A stretch of DNA of 64,000 bases from Hirundichthys speculiger (GCA_018398805.1 JAGFBZ010000703.1:806001-870000); one strand, 5' to 3'. Positions 44,179-57,239 are shown, counted from the stretch's first letter. Notes: generated by a model not told the origin, from the sequence alone. A program made the numbers and translations.

Positions 44179-47100
44179 TACTCAGAGCTGGTCCTGCTGC
44201 TGCTTTATATTCTTTTAACTCAGCTTTGTCACTCTGACAACCTTTCAGGTGAGATTTAAGATACTTCTTTCCTGCTATTGATAGTATTCACATGACATCA
44301 CAGCAAGTTATTTATTAACTCTGTATATAGAAGTGCGTAGTGAGAGTTTTTTTCTTACATTCTGCTCTAAATCGAGCCCTTTGAGACTGAAACCACATGT
44401 GTCGTCCCTGGTTCCTACAGCAGATCGGACTCCTAAAATTGGAGAATAAGAATTCAGCAGTGAGAAACACGGATCATGCAAGTAAACCACAGTCTTTGGT
44501 TCTACGGGTTATTCTAAAGTGTGTTCTCAGCATTTCATTGAACATAAGACTGGTCATTTCTTGTGCCCATCATTTTGGTTCTTGATTTATTGTTTCTCAA
44601 GTCAAATCAGGAAAGATTACTGTAAATAGACATCACTGCGTAGCATGACTACCACAGTGTGGGATTATTCATTCTCCTTAAATTATAGACGGTGACTAGA
44701 TTCAATTAAATGTGTAGATCTTGGTTAAATGTACTGAGGAAGCATTTTTTGGGGAAATTAAGAATCAGTCGGCCTTCTCAGATCATGGCATTAATTTCAG
44801 CAAACCTGCGCTGTACAATGCAGCTTGACATGGCGACGTTGAGTCAAAATATCCAAATGTGTGACATCACTGAATACTATCTATTGGAATCCAAAACATG
44901 CTTTGCAAACAGTCACGACAGTGTCATCTGCTCTCACCGACACCATGTTGGTCCAACACCATGTTGGTTAACTCTGGTGTTGTGCTGTTGGCACTCATTT
45001 TCAATCAGGCAGCTTTGGGGCCGTGTTGGGATCCTGCCAGTGACGCGCAGCAGATGATGTCATGAGCGTGACACAGTCTGTTTTAAAGACTGCTACCTTC
45101 CAGCATGCAATTTCACCAATTCTCTAATTTAATCAGGTCTATTTATTATATTTGATACACTTATTAGAGCAATAAGGTGAGTCGAAATGTTGGAGAAGCC
45201 TTCTACATAACCATATTGTTGGACACACTTGGTTGACTTCTAAGCTAGATATGAACACCTAAAAGGATTCAAATTTGTTGAAATGATAACTCCTTGAAGA
45301 ATATAATTAAAGGAAGAGTTATTTTAGGAAACATCCTGGAGATTCTGAATTCGTGGAATATGTCAGCATGAAAAGCACCGTCAGGAACTGTAACTGACAA
45401 TTAGATCACTTCACTTGTTTGAACGTCTGGTATTGATAAATGTCACAGAGTATAACTGTTATGTAGATTTCTTTAGATTAAAAACAAACAGAAAAACAAC
45501 ATTTTCCTGTGCCTGGATAAGATAAAAAAAAGAAAGGAAATGAGAGACAAGCAGCAAGAAAGACATTTAAAGGGTGGATATGGACAGATGGACAGGGATT
45601 TTTATTTATTTTTTCCCCCCTCATTTAAACATCATCACCATCCTCATCATCCATGTCAACTCCATCCACGGGGGAGCAGCTGCTCAGTGGGAAGATGATG
45701 TCTCCACTCCACAGAGAAATAGCCATCAGAGACTCAACTCTTCCGAACACAGTTATAAACAGAGTCCTTTCCTCACAACGCATATCATTACAGCAGTCAT
45801 CCAAGGTACATTTAAAGCAATGCTTATTCCTAGCTTTTTTTTTTTTTTTAATCTACCTATTTTTGTTCCTTGGGGTTTGGAAATACATCCCACCTCAATT
45901 ATCTCAAAATGTTATGTATATGCATGTTTATTCTCCCTGTTGAGAATGATAAACTGTTAGTGCAGTGTTTTTAATATGCAAACTATCCTTGTCAACCAAG
46001 ATGGGATTGAGAGGCTACCAATTATTTGCCATCAGACAGTAAGAGATGATTATCTAAGTGAGGGAGTTGGTTCATCCCAAGCAGCTCGGAAGTTGCATAT
46101 TGATTGGCCATCAAGGAGCTAATAACACAAGGTTATCTGCATGTAGCATGAGACAGTCTCCCTACTTAATAGAGCAGTCCTATCTAGATTCAATATGTCC
46201 TCATAGTAGCAAGGCAGGAAGCAATGGAAGCTCTGTGTCTTCCAGAGCCTAACAGAGGTCACACTATCCAAACACCATCTAAGTAGGAACAGGGGGATTA
46301 AAGATGTGCTGTTTTACAGTTTCAGCAGGCGTCTCCTGAAACCATTGACTGCTTGAACAGATATGAGATTCTTTGGTGCATCAGTGAAAGCAACATCTAC
46401 ACTACTTTAGCTGAAAAGCAAATAATTTAGAATGCAGTTTAACTGTTAACAATTCCTTCAAAAGATGTTGTTTAACATTAACTCTTGGAATCTATTGACA
46501 TATTTATTTAGACCAAAATATGAATCAATCTAACACTTTTTGTGTAATATCATGGTTTGAAGTGCTCATTGGCATCATGACTGAGTCTTCCCTACACAAG
46601 ATATACTAGTCTAACTTCTCTACCACAAAAATGTGCTCTGAGAGACCAACATTAAACTTAAAATCCATTATAAACACTGGCCCCTAAACAATAGAGTGGT
46701 TGTCCTCTATGTGAAAGGGTACTGGATTGATCCACACCTTCCCATTGTTCATATGTCAAAGTATCCTTGGGGAAGAAACCGATCGCCATGTTGTGCCTCA
46801 GTATGTTCCTCACTTGAAAAGTCTATTTGGATCAAAGTATCTGTTACATGTATGTAATTTAATGTCATGTATTAACTGCTGGTTGGCTGCTTTGCTGTGC
46901 ACAGATAGAAACACTGTAAGCAGCACATACTACACGGCTGTGCCTCAAAGAGAGATCAGCCCCAACAGCGTAATGTAGATGAGGGAAATGTAAGCGTTTG
47001 AACATTTATTCTATTATTTTTAAGAAGTGCCAGTTGTCTGCTGTTGAACTGCAGCTGAGGGAGATCAAAATATTTGAGGATACAATATACAGTGCAAAAC

Positions 47101-49378
47101 TGTATTACCAATCTAAATTGAGGCACACCTCACTGAAGAGAGGTAGCATGACCTCTGAGACATGCTGCTGTGCACAGAGCTTAACTAAAACAGGGGCTGT
47201 GTACTTCATGCGTGTGGTATTCTGACCAAAGCATTTGATTAAGACTTTGTCAATTTGTGAAAAAGAGGATAATATGTTTCCTTAAAGACTGGGTCACAAA
47301 AAGAATTTGCATTTGGAACATACAGGTGAGCGCTATGCCGAGTATCAGTAAATGACTCACATGATGGAACGGCTCAGCAGCTGGCTGTAAAAACCTGCCA
47401 GAGAAAATGTGGCACAGCACTTGCAAAGGTGTGGATAAACAAAGAATGGGGTATACTTTTGTTTCTTTTTTTCTCTGTATATCTTTTATGAAAGAAGAAA
47501 AAAAAATGGATAAAACTGCAGAATCCTTTTAAGACCAGTGACGAGACAACTTATTTGGGTATTTCTAAAGATTTATCTAGTGATGTCCTCAAAAAGGTAC
47601 AGTATATTTGCTGCACATAAACAATATTATGATTTTTTTTCCTTTTTTTCTTCCGTTGATTGACAGTGTGTGGTCTTCACTGCTTGAAGCACCACAAGTA
47701 AACCGATTACGACGTACATTTCATCATTGGCAAATTTGGACAAATAAAACTGAGACAATATTGCACAGGTCTTTTTGCAGCATCCAGCATGTAGGAACTA
47801 AACAGAGCAAACTAAAACTAATTAAATAAATTAAAATTAGATAGATATATCGTTTTCCATGTGTAAAAAAAGTTAGATAAGTTGCTTTTCCTTTTAAACT
47901 GTGGCACTCACTGTCATATACGAAACAACAGACCCTGTGAGGCCCAAATGGTGAGTACTTCATGTGGACAGTGCTGTAATGTCTGAGACTGTCTCGCATG
48001 GTGATCTGATGTTGAGACACGAATCACAGTGGCAGCAGAGAGATCAGCCTTCCTGTTACTGAAAGAACGTTGGAGAACCTTTCTCCTCAGAACACAACAG
48101 TCCCCAGTCACATTACAGGTCATTGTAGAGACACCTGATACCTCTTTACTTTTCATGACTGGTCATATATTTTAACCTATAGAAATATGAGAATACAAAA
48201 GACAAAAATCCTGGCAAACAGATGGAAAGACCAAAGAGAAGTGGTTTGTACTGTGATCTGAATGCTTGTCCCGTATACTGCTGCTGTTTGTGTGTAAGGA
48301 GAAGGGAACGCAATTCAACCTAGGGCAACCAGAGCAATCTTTTGGTCAGGATATTAGTCAATCTGTTTTAAAGTATTCCATTGACTCTCAGGCTGAAAAA
48401 CATCAGGTCCACGGAATAAAAGATAACCCAAACAGGGTTCAAGGTTTCTGTGTGGGAATACTCTGGGGAGGCTGGGCACGTTGCGAGCCCCAAAGATTAC
48501 ATTTCAGTCCCAGGTTTGCAGTCAAAAGCTCGCCAGATGGAACAGGAAATTGTGTTGCTGTCAGTGAAAATGTGCATAGAAAAATGTAAATGGTCCTCTC
48601 AGTAACGGCCCCCTCATATGCAACCATGGTTGTGTCCCCTGGGCTCTGCCTGTCCACCACGTCCATCTTGTGTCAGATAGCCGGTTTTAATACCGTATTG
48701 GGATGTGGGGGCGGGATGTGTGTGCATTAGGCTGTGAAACTCCACAGTGATGTCCAGCAGCGCAAGTAGATCATGGAGGAAACTTTTTTTTGCTTTCATA
48801 GCTATTACCTTTCAGTAATACTGCCACACATTTACCCAAAGAGATGTTGTCAAAGGAAACATATATTTTTTGCATGATGAATGTAAGCATGATTAAACGT
48901 CTGTAACCTGTTTTGGTCAAAACAGGGATAGAGTACAAGAGCACTTACAGTATAAACCATGACTTCACAGCTCTGTTCATAGGAACTGGTTTGTTACAGC
49001 TCTGTGCCATCAACTTCAGAGTTACAGCAAATCAGCCCAGTGTGAGTTTGGGTGGAGAGAAAGATCAGGAAGCAAGAAAATTCTTCTCCAGTCTGGGGCA
49101 GTGAGATCGCAGTACTTTGCAAAAGCACCAGAAGGTATCGCTATGAAGTAGAGCTAGAATTTGTTTTTTTTTTTTTTTATCAGCCTATTACTTGCCACGC
49201 TGTATCATATGATAAATGATTGTAACAATAGGTTAATAAATTAGTTGTTTGGATGCCACACAGAGCTACAGCCATGTGCTGAGTTATCCCAACATTGTTA
49301 GAAAACCACAGACAGTTCTGATGCAGCAGGCCACAAGTTTCAACGTACAAGCAGACATTTACGGGCACTTTCACATCT
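44179..49378. other. Gene-free stretch
   Basis: I see no gene, RNA or complete element in 5.2 kb. There is a local duplication of ACACCATGTTGGT at about 44940-44970, a T-run at about 45838-45849 and another at about 49165-49178. Open frames here are short and without motifs. Confidence 0.4.
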
Positions 49379-49386
49379 ATTTAAAC

Positions 49387-50333
49387 TAGGGATGTGCATA
49401 ATTAATCGAATTAATCGATGATTGATCATTAAGAATTTGGTCGAGGACATTAATTTTCGTAGACGAACTGAAAGTTTTTTTTTTTTTTTTTTTAACAATC
49501 CTAATGTAGGTTATCAGTGCACGTCCTCAATCAATGCGATGCATTTTGCTGTGCCACTGACAGAAATTTGCCAACAGGGGGCAACATTTCACCATCACCC
49601 TACCCTGGCTGGATCCAGTTTTTACATGTGAGCTTCTGTAGGTCATCGCCTAATCATGAAGCGGTCGTGGTGAAGTGTGGCGTGGGACCATTTTTGTTTA
49701 GGAAATGACCAAGTGTACTGCAATCACTGCAATGAAAATTACAAATACAATTCATAGACAACGACAATGATGTATCACTTTAACAAGGCGCATCCAAGCC
49801 TTGTAAAGGATGGTGGAGGCGGTTCATCTCTTTCTCAGCCTAGCCTAGCCTAGCCTAGCCTCAGCTCGGTGTTAGCACGGACCAGAAGGAGCTGCAGTGC
49901 ACATCGAGCACACAACAAGCGCATCTTTTTAAGAATCAAAAAGCCTGTAATACTGGCGCCTTGATATCATGGGATATAAATTGTCCTTGTTAAGTAGTCT
50001 CCTCGATATCTCTTATTTTATTATCATTGTTTTTTTTAAGAAAAGAAAAAGGAAATGTCTGTTACGTTATGTGTCTCTGGCTCACAACTTGAAAGCCTCT
50101 CTCGTTTGTGCAATGCGCTCGAGTTTACGTTTAACTCGCCTTGTTAATAAAAAACATCCTCGCAGAAAAACAGCTTTTCTTAAATTATTTAGCTATATAA
50201 GAATATAGGGCATGATTGGCATAATTGTGATAGTTTTTAATATAAAAATGTTAATGATTAATCGGTTATTAATTATTAATTATTAATTTTCCCAACGATC
50301 AACACATTAATGTTCACCGAATGCCCATCCCTA
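49387..50333 (+). mobile_element. hAT-like element with BED-finger remnant, 947 bp
   Basis: It starts TAGGGATGTGCAT and ends ATGCCCATCCCTA (TAGGGATG inverted ends), with the exact 8-bp duplication ATTTAAAC at 49379-49386 and 50334-50341. Subterminal regions are rich in TTAATCGA and ATTAATTATTAA. It contains a T-run (about 49475-49492) and a (TAGCC)n stretch at about 49838-49862. The transposase catalytic domain is absent. Confidence 0.92.
49674..49860 (+). pseudogene. BED zinc finger of a hAT transposase
   Basis: Reading from 49674: SVAWDHFCLGNDQVYCNHCN, then ENYKYNS, a stop, then TTTMMYHFNKAHPSLVKD and a Gly/Ser-rich linker. The CNHC and HFNKAH parts give the C-x2-C...H-x4-H pattern of BED fingers. 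An ATG at 49656 lies upstream but is separated by a frame change. This head would bind the element's own ends in a complete transposase. Nothing of the catalytic domain follows. Confidence 0.75.
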
Positions 50334-50341
50334 ATTTAAAC

Positions 50342-52884
50342 CTGTGTTGACCCTGTCAGTTGCTCCACAGTGACTGTGATTCAGTATAAAAGCGTAACGT
50401 CAGGAGCAGATTCTGTGGCCACATCATAATTGCATTTTGATAGGTTCAAAACAATCAAAACAAAATAGGCTGCAGACTCAAAAGTAAGCAAAGGAACAAA
50501 GTAGTCATGTATCAGCACTAACGTTTATGATATCAGCTGTAATTTAGTAGCACGCGTGAAAGACAGCAGGATCATCACTGAACATCATTCCCTCTCTATG
50601 TGGACGGGTTTTTTTTTCGTTCTTATGTCTATTTTCTACACTTTCATTCAATGTATATATGCTATATTTACCTGAGCACAAAGAATTTATCCTGTGTTTA
50701 GTTCCTTCTAAGTATAGCATTTCACGTTTTTTCAGTGAAATCTGTGATCACGTTTATCATGAGCTTAGAAGACCCTGCAATACCATGTGTGAGTTCCTCT
50801 CTAAAAAGACTCTTCATCTGAGTTCACAGTATTCAGTGAAGTACTGCACTCTATAACCCAACGGCACCTACAGAGGCAGTAATAAGTACATGTTAAGAGC
50901 TTCGAATGCAAGGTCCGTGTGTGTTTGTGCTTGTTAGAGCAAAAGGATGATTGTCCAAGGGAGGTACACAAGTTGTGGCTTCTAAAATGAGCAATGTAGG
51001 TCAGGTCTCCAGGCTTTATTGTGAATCAGGTGTTACTACCAGCAGTCTATCCAAAACACAGGCAGGTAAAGACAAAGAAAAAAAGAACAATTTATCAATG
51101 CAAAGTTGATAACATCCATTTGAATCTAACTAAAAATCAATATTTCATTACCAAATTGTTAGCAGGAATGAAGACAGATTGGGGAAGTTGGGGTGACTGT
51201 GGTGGGAAAGAGGCGTCGGGGAGTTCGATGAGGAAGACGGGATGATTCATGAGGCCATCAGGGCAAAGAGGTGGGAGGGACAGAGGGGTGGAGGAAGGGC
51301 AAAAAGAGGGGGGTGTTGGAAAAACTTGGAGAGAGGTTTGTTCACCAGTGACCTTGGTGACAAGGGGAAAAATATATAGAAGAAAATGAAAGTAACTGTC
51401 ATGTGCCCACAGGTCAGAATCAGCTTATAAATCATACTAGAGAAGATGCAGTGTGTGTGTCTGAGGGCGAGGGTGGGAGTGTGTGTGCTTGTCACGCAGC
51501 ACAAAGGAAGCAAATCCACAGATGGCCGTCATATTTCTGTGTATTTATTTGTCGTTTGTTTATTTATATTTACAACGATGGGTCACAAGTCTCAGTGCTG
51601 AAGAGAGAAATGAAAACACTGCGTTTAGGCTGGATTTGTGTGTCTCATTACGGTGTGCTGAAATACTTTCTTCAAAAAACACAGTCCACTGCAAAATATT
51701 TAAATATACATTAAAAATCAAGAAAAGCAGTCAATCTTAATTCAGTGCTGTATTTTACACTGACAAAAAATTAAAATAAATAAATAAATGAAAATCTATG
51801 GGAAAAAAAAGGTTTTAAGAGGACTGTATTAAAAAATGAATACATTTGTACTGCTTTTCAGGGTGTTAACGTTTAACTGTATCGTAGGAATAGTAACAAA
51901 TACAAACCCCAGGATAAACTCACAGCAACTCCTGATAGAGAAATAAACAAGTGTAGTTTTTAATGTCCTATATAAATATATGGTGGTATAATGTTACATT
52001 AGCAGGTCATTTGCACCATTGTGGAAGTGATGTCACACTGAGCCAGCAAATAAAGATTTATGCATGTAGGTAACTGATTTATTACACATATATAACACTA
52101 ATTTTGCATTGATATATTTGTTTTGAATTGAAAGAAACTTTTCTGACATACTCCAGATGCTTCCATCTTTGTGAAATGTTTATTATGCAGTCATGTACGT
52201 ACCTGACGGCACACCAGCCAGATGGATGTTTATATCATGATTTATATATAATGACGATTATATTGAGTTTGGCATAATTACTTTAACAAAGACCATCACA
52301 CTTGACAGATATTGCGATGTTTGAAATGGAAGTGGGGAAACAGCCAAGGAGTGATTAAAACTGACAGCAATTTCAGCTCTCAACTAATTGACAATTTTTA
52401 TATGACAGTTTTTATAGGCTAAAATTGTCAGTATATTTAGTACCGCTAACACAGCTTAATTGGACATTGCATTAAGATTTGTGTGTAAATTTGCAGCTAT
52501 TTGTGTGAGATGTCATGTTGAGCATGTTTGGCTGTGTAGGTGGCATAAAGTTTTTACAGCTCAGCTTCAGTGACCGACAGTCCAGTCACTCTGAAGTCCT
52601 GCAGACAGACACAGCCTGCTTGGTTTTATTGCATAAATTTGTCAAGCTCCACCTGACTATGGGTTTGATCAGATCATACTTGTGTGTCTTCACACCTCGT
52701 CTTAGTACTGCACTGAGTCTTCATTTCTTTCTTTCTTCCTCCTCCTTTTTTTTTTTAAATCTTGTCAGCGTTCCAGATTGCATGCACATCAGGTGACAAT
52801 TAAGACATAACAATATAAATTGTCTGCTGTCACATCCAGTTACCTTCATTACCTGACACATTTCCCTCCAATGTAATGAAACAA

Positions 52885-52887
<3 letters not shown>
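50342..52887. other. Gene-free stretch
   Basis: No gene or element recognised. A G-rich patch lies at 51180-51310, AAAT repeats near 51776-51790 and a T-run near 52747-52757. Confidence 0.45.
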
Positions 52888-52916
<29 letters not shown>

Positions 52917-52940
52917 GAGAGAGAGAAAGAGAGAGAAGAA
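52888..52940. repeat. Compound (CA)n(GA)n microsatellite
   Basis: A pure CA run to about 52915 passes into GAGAGAGAAAGAGAGAGA. Confidence 0.95.
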
Positions 52941-53019
52941 TGTTTTGCAATGAATCGTCCAAACCAGACAGTTTTTGCAGTGCATTAAATAAACACCAAC
53001 GCGTCCTACCACCTCCTCA

Positions 53020-53330
53020 TCCCATTCAAATTCACCTGTAATGAGCAATTATAATTAAGAAGGCCCCATCTGTAGTTTTATTTATTTAGCGTCCTCTTTT
53101 TTTGAAAAACTTTGGCTTCTCTAAGATCTTACTGCCTGCGACTTTCTTCACCCCATTTACCTCACCGCATTTCAAACAATCCAAATATGGCACTTGTGCT
53201 CTAAATAATTCAGCTGCTGCTAGCATTAAACAACTGTTAACACGCTGGAATAATTAGTTATTCTAGCCTGACATGTTTGTGTCTTAATAATTAATGCATT
53301 TGTCTTAATTAACAACAACACTGTTTTAGG
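53020..53330. promoter_or_regulatory. Possible conserved non-coding element with CArG box
   Basis: Unique, non-coding DNA containing GAGCAATTATAATTAAGAAG (about 53043), CCAAATATGG (53181-53190, a perfect CArG/SRF pattern) next to CACTTG, TAATAATTAATGCATTTG and TCTTAATTAACAAC (about 53286-53320). The density of homeodomain-like cores resembles developmental enhancers. CArG patterns alone are expected several times by chance in AT-rich DNA of this length. Confidence 0.3.
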
Positions 53331-53423
53331 CCCGTTTCCTTTTTTTTTTCATGAAAGCAAAGTAGAAAACAAATGCACTATAAATAATAATTAAATGCCC
53401 TTATTAGAATTCTGGATGACAGG

Positions 53424-53442
53424 CCATGGGTTATATAAAAAA
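53424..53442. repeat. A-run after TATAT
   Basis: About 17 consecutive A. No attached retroposon body is recognisable. Confidence 0.85.
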
Positions 53443-53518
53443 AAAAAAAAAAAACAAACTCAGTGCTACATGAGTCCTGCTTGTTACTCTTCATGTAGCA
53501 CAGGGATAATAAAAAAAA

Positions 53519-53590
53519 AACCCCGTACGGGTTCAAACCTTCTTGCTGTGAGCTGGAAGGGCCGAACTGTGCACCAGCAGCCCCATTAGC
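53519..53590 (-). mobile_element. Fragment of the common repeat seen at 39.4 kb
   Basis: GGGTTCAAACCTTCTTGCTG, TGAGC and ACTGTGCACC match, in reverse orientation, the head of the repeat at 39355-39420 (GCACTGTTGCCTCACAGC, then GGTTTGAACC). Only the head is present. Confidence 0.55.
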
Positions 53591-53929
53591 ATCCTCTCAA
53601 TAAAACAATGCGCGAGGGAAGAAAAAGCTTTGCAACCCTTAAATTGAAAAAAAGACGTTTGCTTTGAGAAATATTTGTTTCAATCTAAGATGAGGCCATG
53701 CAACTAATTCTGTCAAACAATCAGGATGTGACCGTCACCTAGAGGAGACACGGACAGTGCAAACCAGTTCATCTTTGTCAGCAGTCTGTAAAACATCAAA
53801 ATCTTCAATGCTGCTCCGTACAATACCAGTGAAATTCAATAAAAAATTTAGTACACTATTAATTTTCCCTTTCTGAGGAAAAAAAAAAGCCCAATATGGG
53901 GTTGTGTTTAAATTTTTATGGGTGGCGTC

Positions 53930-54420
53930 CTTGTTGTGGCTGAAAGAGGGGCTCGACGTGAAGGTGCTCAGCCTGCCGAAGACGAGCCAAAAATGCAGCT
54001 GTCAATGATCGGAGAGACAGGTGACAGGCATGACGCCCTGCGTGCCAGATGACTTTGGGAAGACTTTGACAGCCACCCAGGAAGGGGAGTCATTTTCCCT
54101 CCTTTTTTCTCAAGCTGCTGCATGATTAAAAGCCAAATGAGTGACACTGCTCGACATCCCAAATCAGCCAACTGCATTAATATTTCACACAGATGGCAGC
54201 TGTGTATCAAAACAACATGCAGCTAAGGACAAGAGGAGGAGAGGGGTGTAGCAGCAAATCCCTTCCTTCGCGGTGTGGCGATATGTTTCTGATTGAATTT
54301 GGACATGGGTGCATAAATGCACAGTGGGCATGGATGGAAGAAGTTAAAAAAAAGAATGATTTATATAAATATAAAGTTTGCTCCCGTATCTTCAGCGACA
54401 ATTCGCCTGCTAAATGAGGC
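53930..54420. promoter_or_regulatory. Possible conserved non-coding element
   Basis: A non-repetitive stretch with balanced composition and long words such as GATGACTTTGGGAAGACTTT, GCTGCTGCATGATTAAAAGC, CATTAATATTTCACACAG and GATGGCAGCTGTGTATC (CAGCTG E-box). Reading frames on both strands are open for short distances without protein motifs. Confidence 0.27.
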
Positions 54421-55449
54421 TGGCCGATCATCACAGCTGACTGCTTGTAGAGGAAATCACAAATCATTCTGTTGTAAACCCAAATCAAGTCTCTAGTCCT
54501 TGGTCTCAAGTCATGGGTCTATAATCCACTGCTTAGAGCATTTATATGTCTAAACCCTTCAAAGTATACAGTGTTCATCATTTATGACATGTTATTAACA
54601 TCTAATGACATCTAATTAACATCCCTGTCGTAACCTAATGAGCCGTTAACGTTACTTGTTCAACAATAAATCTGCAACCTGCCTGTAGCTCACAATCACA
54701 TCTGATCTTTCTTTCAGTTTGTGTCAGCAAGCATCAAATGATTTCAGCAGAACAGCAATAATTTAATCAAGATACCCAGCCACATCTATACTCACTAAAC
54801 GTAACACTCTGTGGAATTTGAACAACCCTGTTGAGGAATTCATCATTTAAAATAATCCTTTCAGAATTTTCATAAAATACTAAATCAACTACTAAATGAT
54901 CAACTAAATAGTCTAAATAATCAAAACAGCGCCCCTCAATTAAAAAGTCAAGTCCAAGTCACATAAATGCTGCTGTAATACCAGCGTGAATGCTCTACTA
55001 TGCATATCCAATCTGTTTTCATTTACAAATGACTAAAGCTTAAATCCCACTAGATGCAGAAAGGTGGAAGTCAACCCAGTGAGAGTCGTCACACCAGCAG
55101 CGCCCCGCAGCAACCGTGCACGCTGCTCCACCAGAGATACGACCGCGTCCAGTCCTGGCAGAGAAAGGCAGAGAGAATCCGGTGAAGTTTCAGTGAGTGG
55201 GCTCGGACTCATACATGAGCATGATGTTAACACGTGGAGGCTGTGTGTTTGAATGTTTGAATGATTGAAGGGTAAAAAACATTTTAATTGACAGTCAGTC
55301 TTTTTAATTCTAAAAAGAACAAGACATGGTGAGTTATACGTCTTTCAAGCAGACTCCCAAGCAACGGCCACACGGTTGAGACTCGAGGTCGGAGCAGAAC
55401 CACTTCAAAAGTAGAGCGCGGTACTTTCCGTGTTCTGTGGGACTCCATC
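54421..55449. other. Gene-free stretch
   Basis: No gene. A minor CpG cluster at 55090-55150 lies in otherwise AT-rich DNA. Confidence 0.45.
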
Positions 55450-55739
55450 TTAACCCTTGTGTGATGTTAGGGTCTTTTGGACCCATTTTCAATCTTTACT
55501 AAAATAAAAATCATACAAGTAATACTTTTTTCAACTTGAAACTCATTGTCCTTGGCTTATTTTATGTGAGGGGCATGGAGGATAACTTTTTTGGAGGGAG
55601 CTCCCACTCTACACCCCCCCTTCACATTTACATCACACAGAGGGTGTTTGGGTCTAAAGGACCCCAATGTAAAACAATAGGGCAGTAGTCTACGGCTTTA
55701 GTGTGAACATTGGAATAGGACCATATAGATTGTTGCAGA

Positions 55740-56000
55740 GACTAGAATACCTGAACAGGGGGTGGAGTGGGGGATATATTTTTCCCAATCAAACTTGACT
55801 CAATGGGGTGGGGCTTCGCTACCACGCCATTATGCAACAGGAATCCTACATCCCAGCCCCTGTGTGTGCTAGAGACATGATGCATGCACCAGGGGGTCAA
55901 CAGGGACAGCCCTGAGTGCACCTTACTGTCCCACAACCACCCTTGATCAAAGGGGGCGGGGGTTCGCTACCACGCCACCTGCAACACAAATCCCACAATC
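55740..56000 (-). repeat. Left array of the piggyBac-type element, about 2 units, inverted
   Basis: Two copies of a unit with GGGGCTTCGCTACCACGCCA / GGGGTTCGCTACCACGCCA, AATCC(T/C)ACA and CAGCCCCTGTGTG / AAGCCCCTGTGTG. Read on the minus strand these match the units of the right array (CACACAG-GGCT, GGGATTTGTGGC, GGCGAAACTCCGCCCC). Confidence 0.75.
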
Positions 56001-56224
56001 AAGCCCCTGTGTGAAATCAATTTCATGCAATAAATATCAATAGTACTGAAGGCCTGCTTTCCTTTATTTATAAGCAAGTTGACTGCAGTATTGATCATAA
56101 CTGTTTTACTGTATGTGATGTATTTATAGATAATATAGAAGAGGTCAAGGTACATGGTACCTGATATGGTCAAATAATAGTATCAATAGTGGCTTGGAGG
56201 TCTCACTCCACCCCCTTGGACCAA

Positions 56225-56890
56225 TGTAGATTGGGGACTGGTCAGAAACCACCCACAAGCAACACCCTGGTGAAGACAGTGTGTCTTTGGCCCCCACAAG
56301 GGCTAAGTTGTGGAATTCGTTGCATGCATGATGGCAAAACTCCGCCCCCCAAGGTGACAGTCAGTACAGGGAAGGTCAGTGACATCACAGCAATGTACCA
56401 GTAACCCTCCAGTGAAGACAGCGTGTCTCTAGCCCACACAGAGGCTCAGAAGTGGGAGTTGTGGCGTGCATGATGGCGAAACTCCGCCCCCAAAGGTCGA
56501 GGTCATCATAGGGAGGGTCAGTGATGTCAAGGCTACCCACCAGTAACCCAATAGTGAAAATAGCATGTCTCTAGCCCACACAGAGGTTGAGAAGTGGGAT
56601 TTGTGGCATGCGTGATGGCGAAACTCCGCCCCCAAAGGTCGAGGTCATCATAGGGAGGGTCAGTTATGTCACAGCTACCCACCAGTAACCCTCCAGTGAA
56701 GACAGTGTGTCTCTAGCCCACACAGAGGCTGAGAAGTGGGGCTGGTGGCGTTGAAAAAAGTGTTTCGAATAGGCTCCGCCCCCTCAGGTTGGAGAAACCT
56801 AGTGGTAGGTCAGTGACCTAAAGGGCATCCTCAAGTATCCTCCGGTGAAAACAGAATGTCTCTAGCCTGCACAGGGGCTGAGTTATGGTA
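56225..56890 (+). repeat. Right array of the piggyBac-type element, five ~142-bp units
   Basis: AGCCCACACAGAGGCT or its variants recur at about 56290, 56431, 56573, 56715 and 56864, so the period is 141-149 bp. Each unit carries CCAGTGAAGACAGTGTGTCTC-like, GGCGAAACTCCGCCCC and GGGAGGGTCAGTGA-like blocks. Units 2 to 4 are the most alike. Confidence 0.88.
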
Positions 56891-57239
56891 TGAAACCCCA
56901 AGGGGTCCAAAGGACCCCTTAACACCCCAAGAATACAGAAAATCCTAACACCACACAAGGGTTAAGATACTTTATTGTGACCATTAGCCTTATTGCAGGA
57001 AACTGAGCTAGGTTGTTCTCTTTCTTTAGGCCAAGTTAACCGGTCTCCTAGAAGTTATTTATGATTAAATTATTATTTAAGAAGCTTAAACTATTTATTC
57101 AAGAAACTAATTAATACAATATGTACATTTCTAATATTCCAGTTTCAGTTTCTGTTCCAGTGGTAAAAGACTGAGCATCACATTTGTGTTGTAAACATCA
57201 TTTTTACAAAGCAAAGAAGGAAATTGCCTACTTAGGAAT

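Larger units (their letters stand above)
55454..56961. mobile_element. Non-autonomous piggyBac-type element, 1,508 bp
   Basis: TTAA at 55450-55453 and 56962-56965 flanks ends CCCTTGTGTGATGTTAGG and CCTAACACCACACAAGGG, which are inverted with one mismatch in 18. Just inside, GGGTCTTTTGGACCC (left) and GGGGTCCAAAGGACCCC (right) are themselves palindromic. TTAA targets and CCC...GGG ends are diagnostic of piggyBac elements. No transposase is present. The body consists of two oppositely oriented arrays of one repeat unit. Confidence 0.93.

Noticed and set aside
44930..44975. Repeated ACACCATGTTGGT words as a mobile element
   Set aside because: Only a two-copy local duplication, with no ends or flanking duplication.
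47608..48156. Several short frames on both strands
   Set aside because: No motif, no consistent strand, and AT-rich context.
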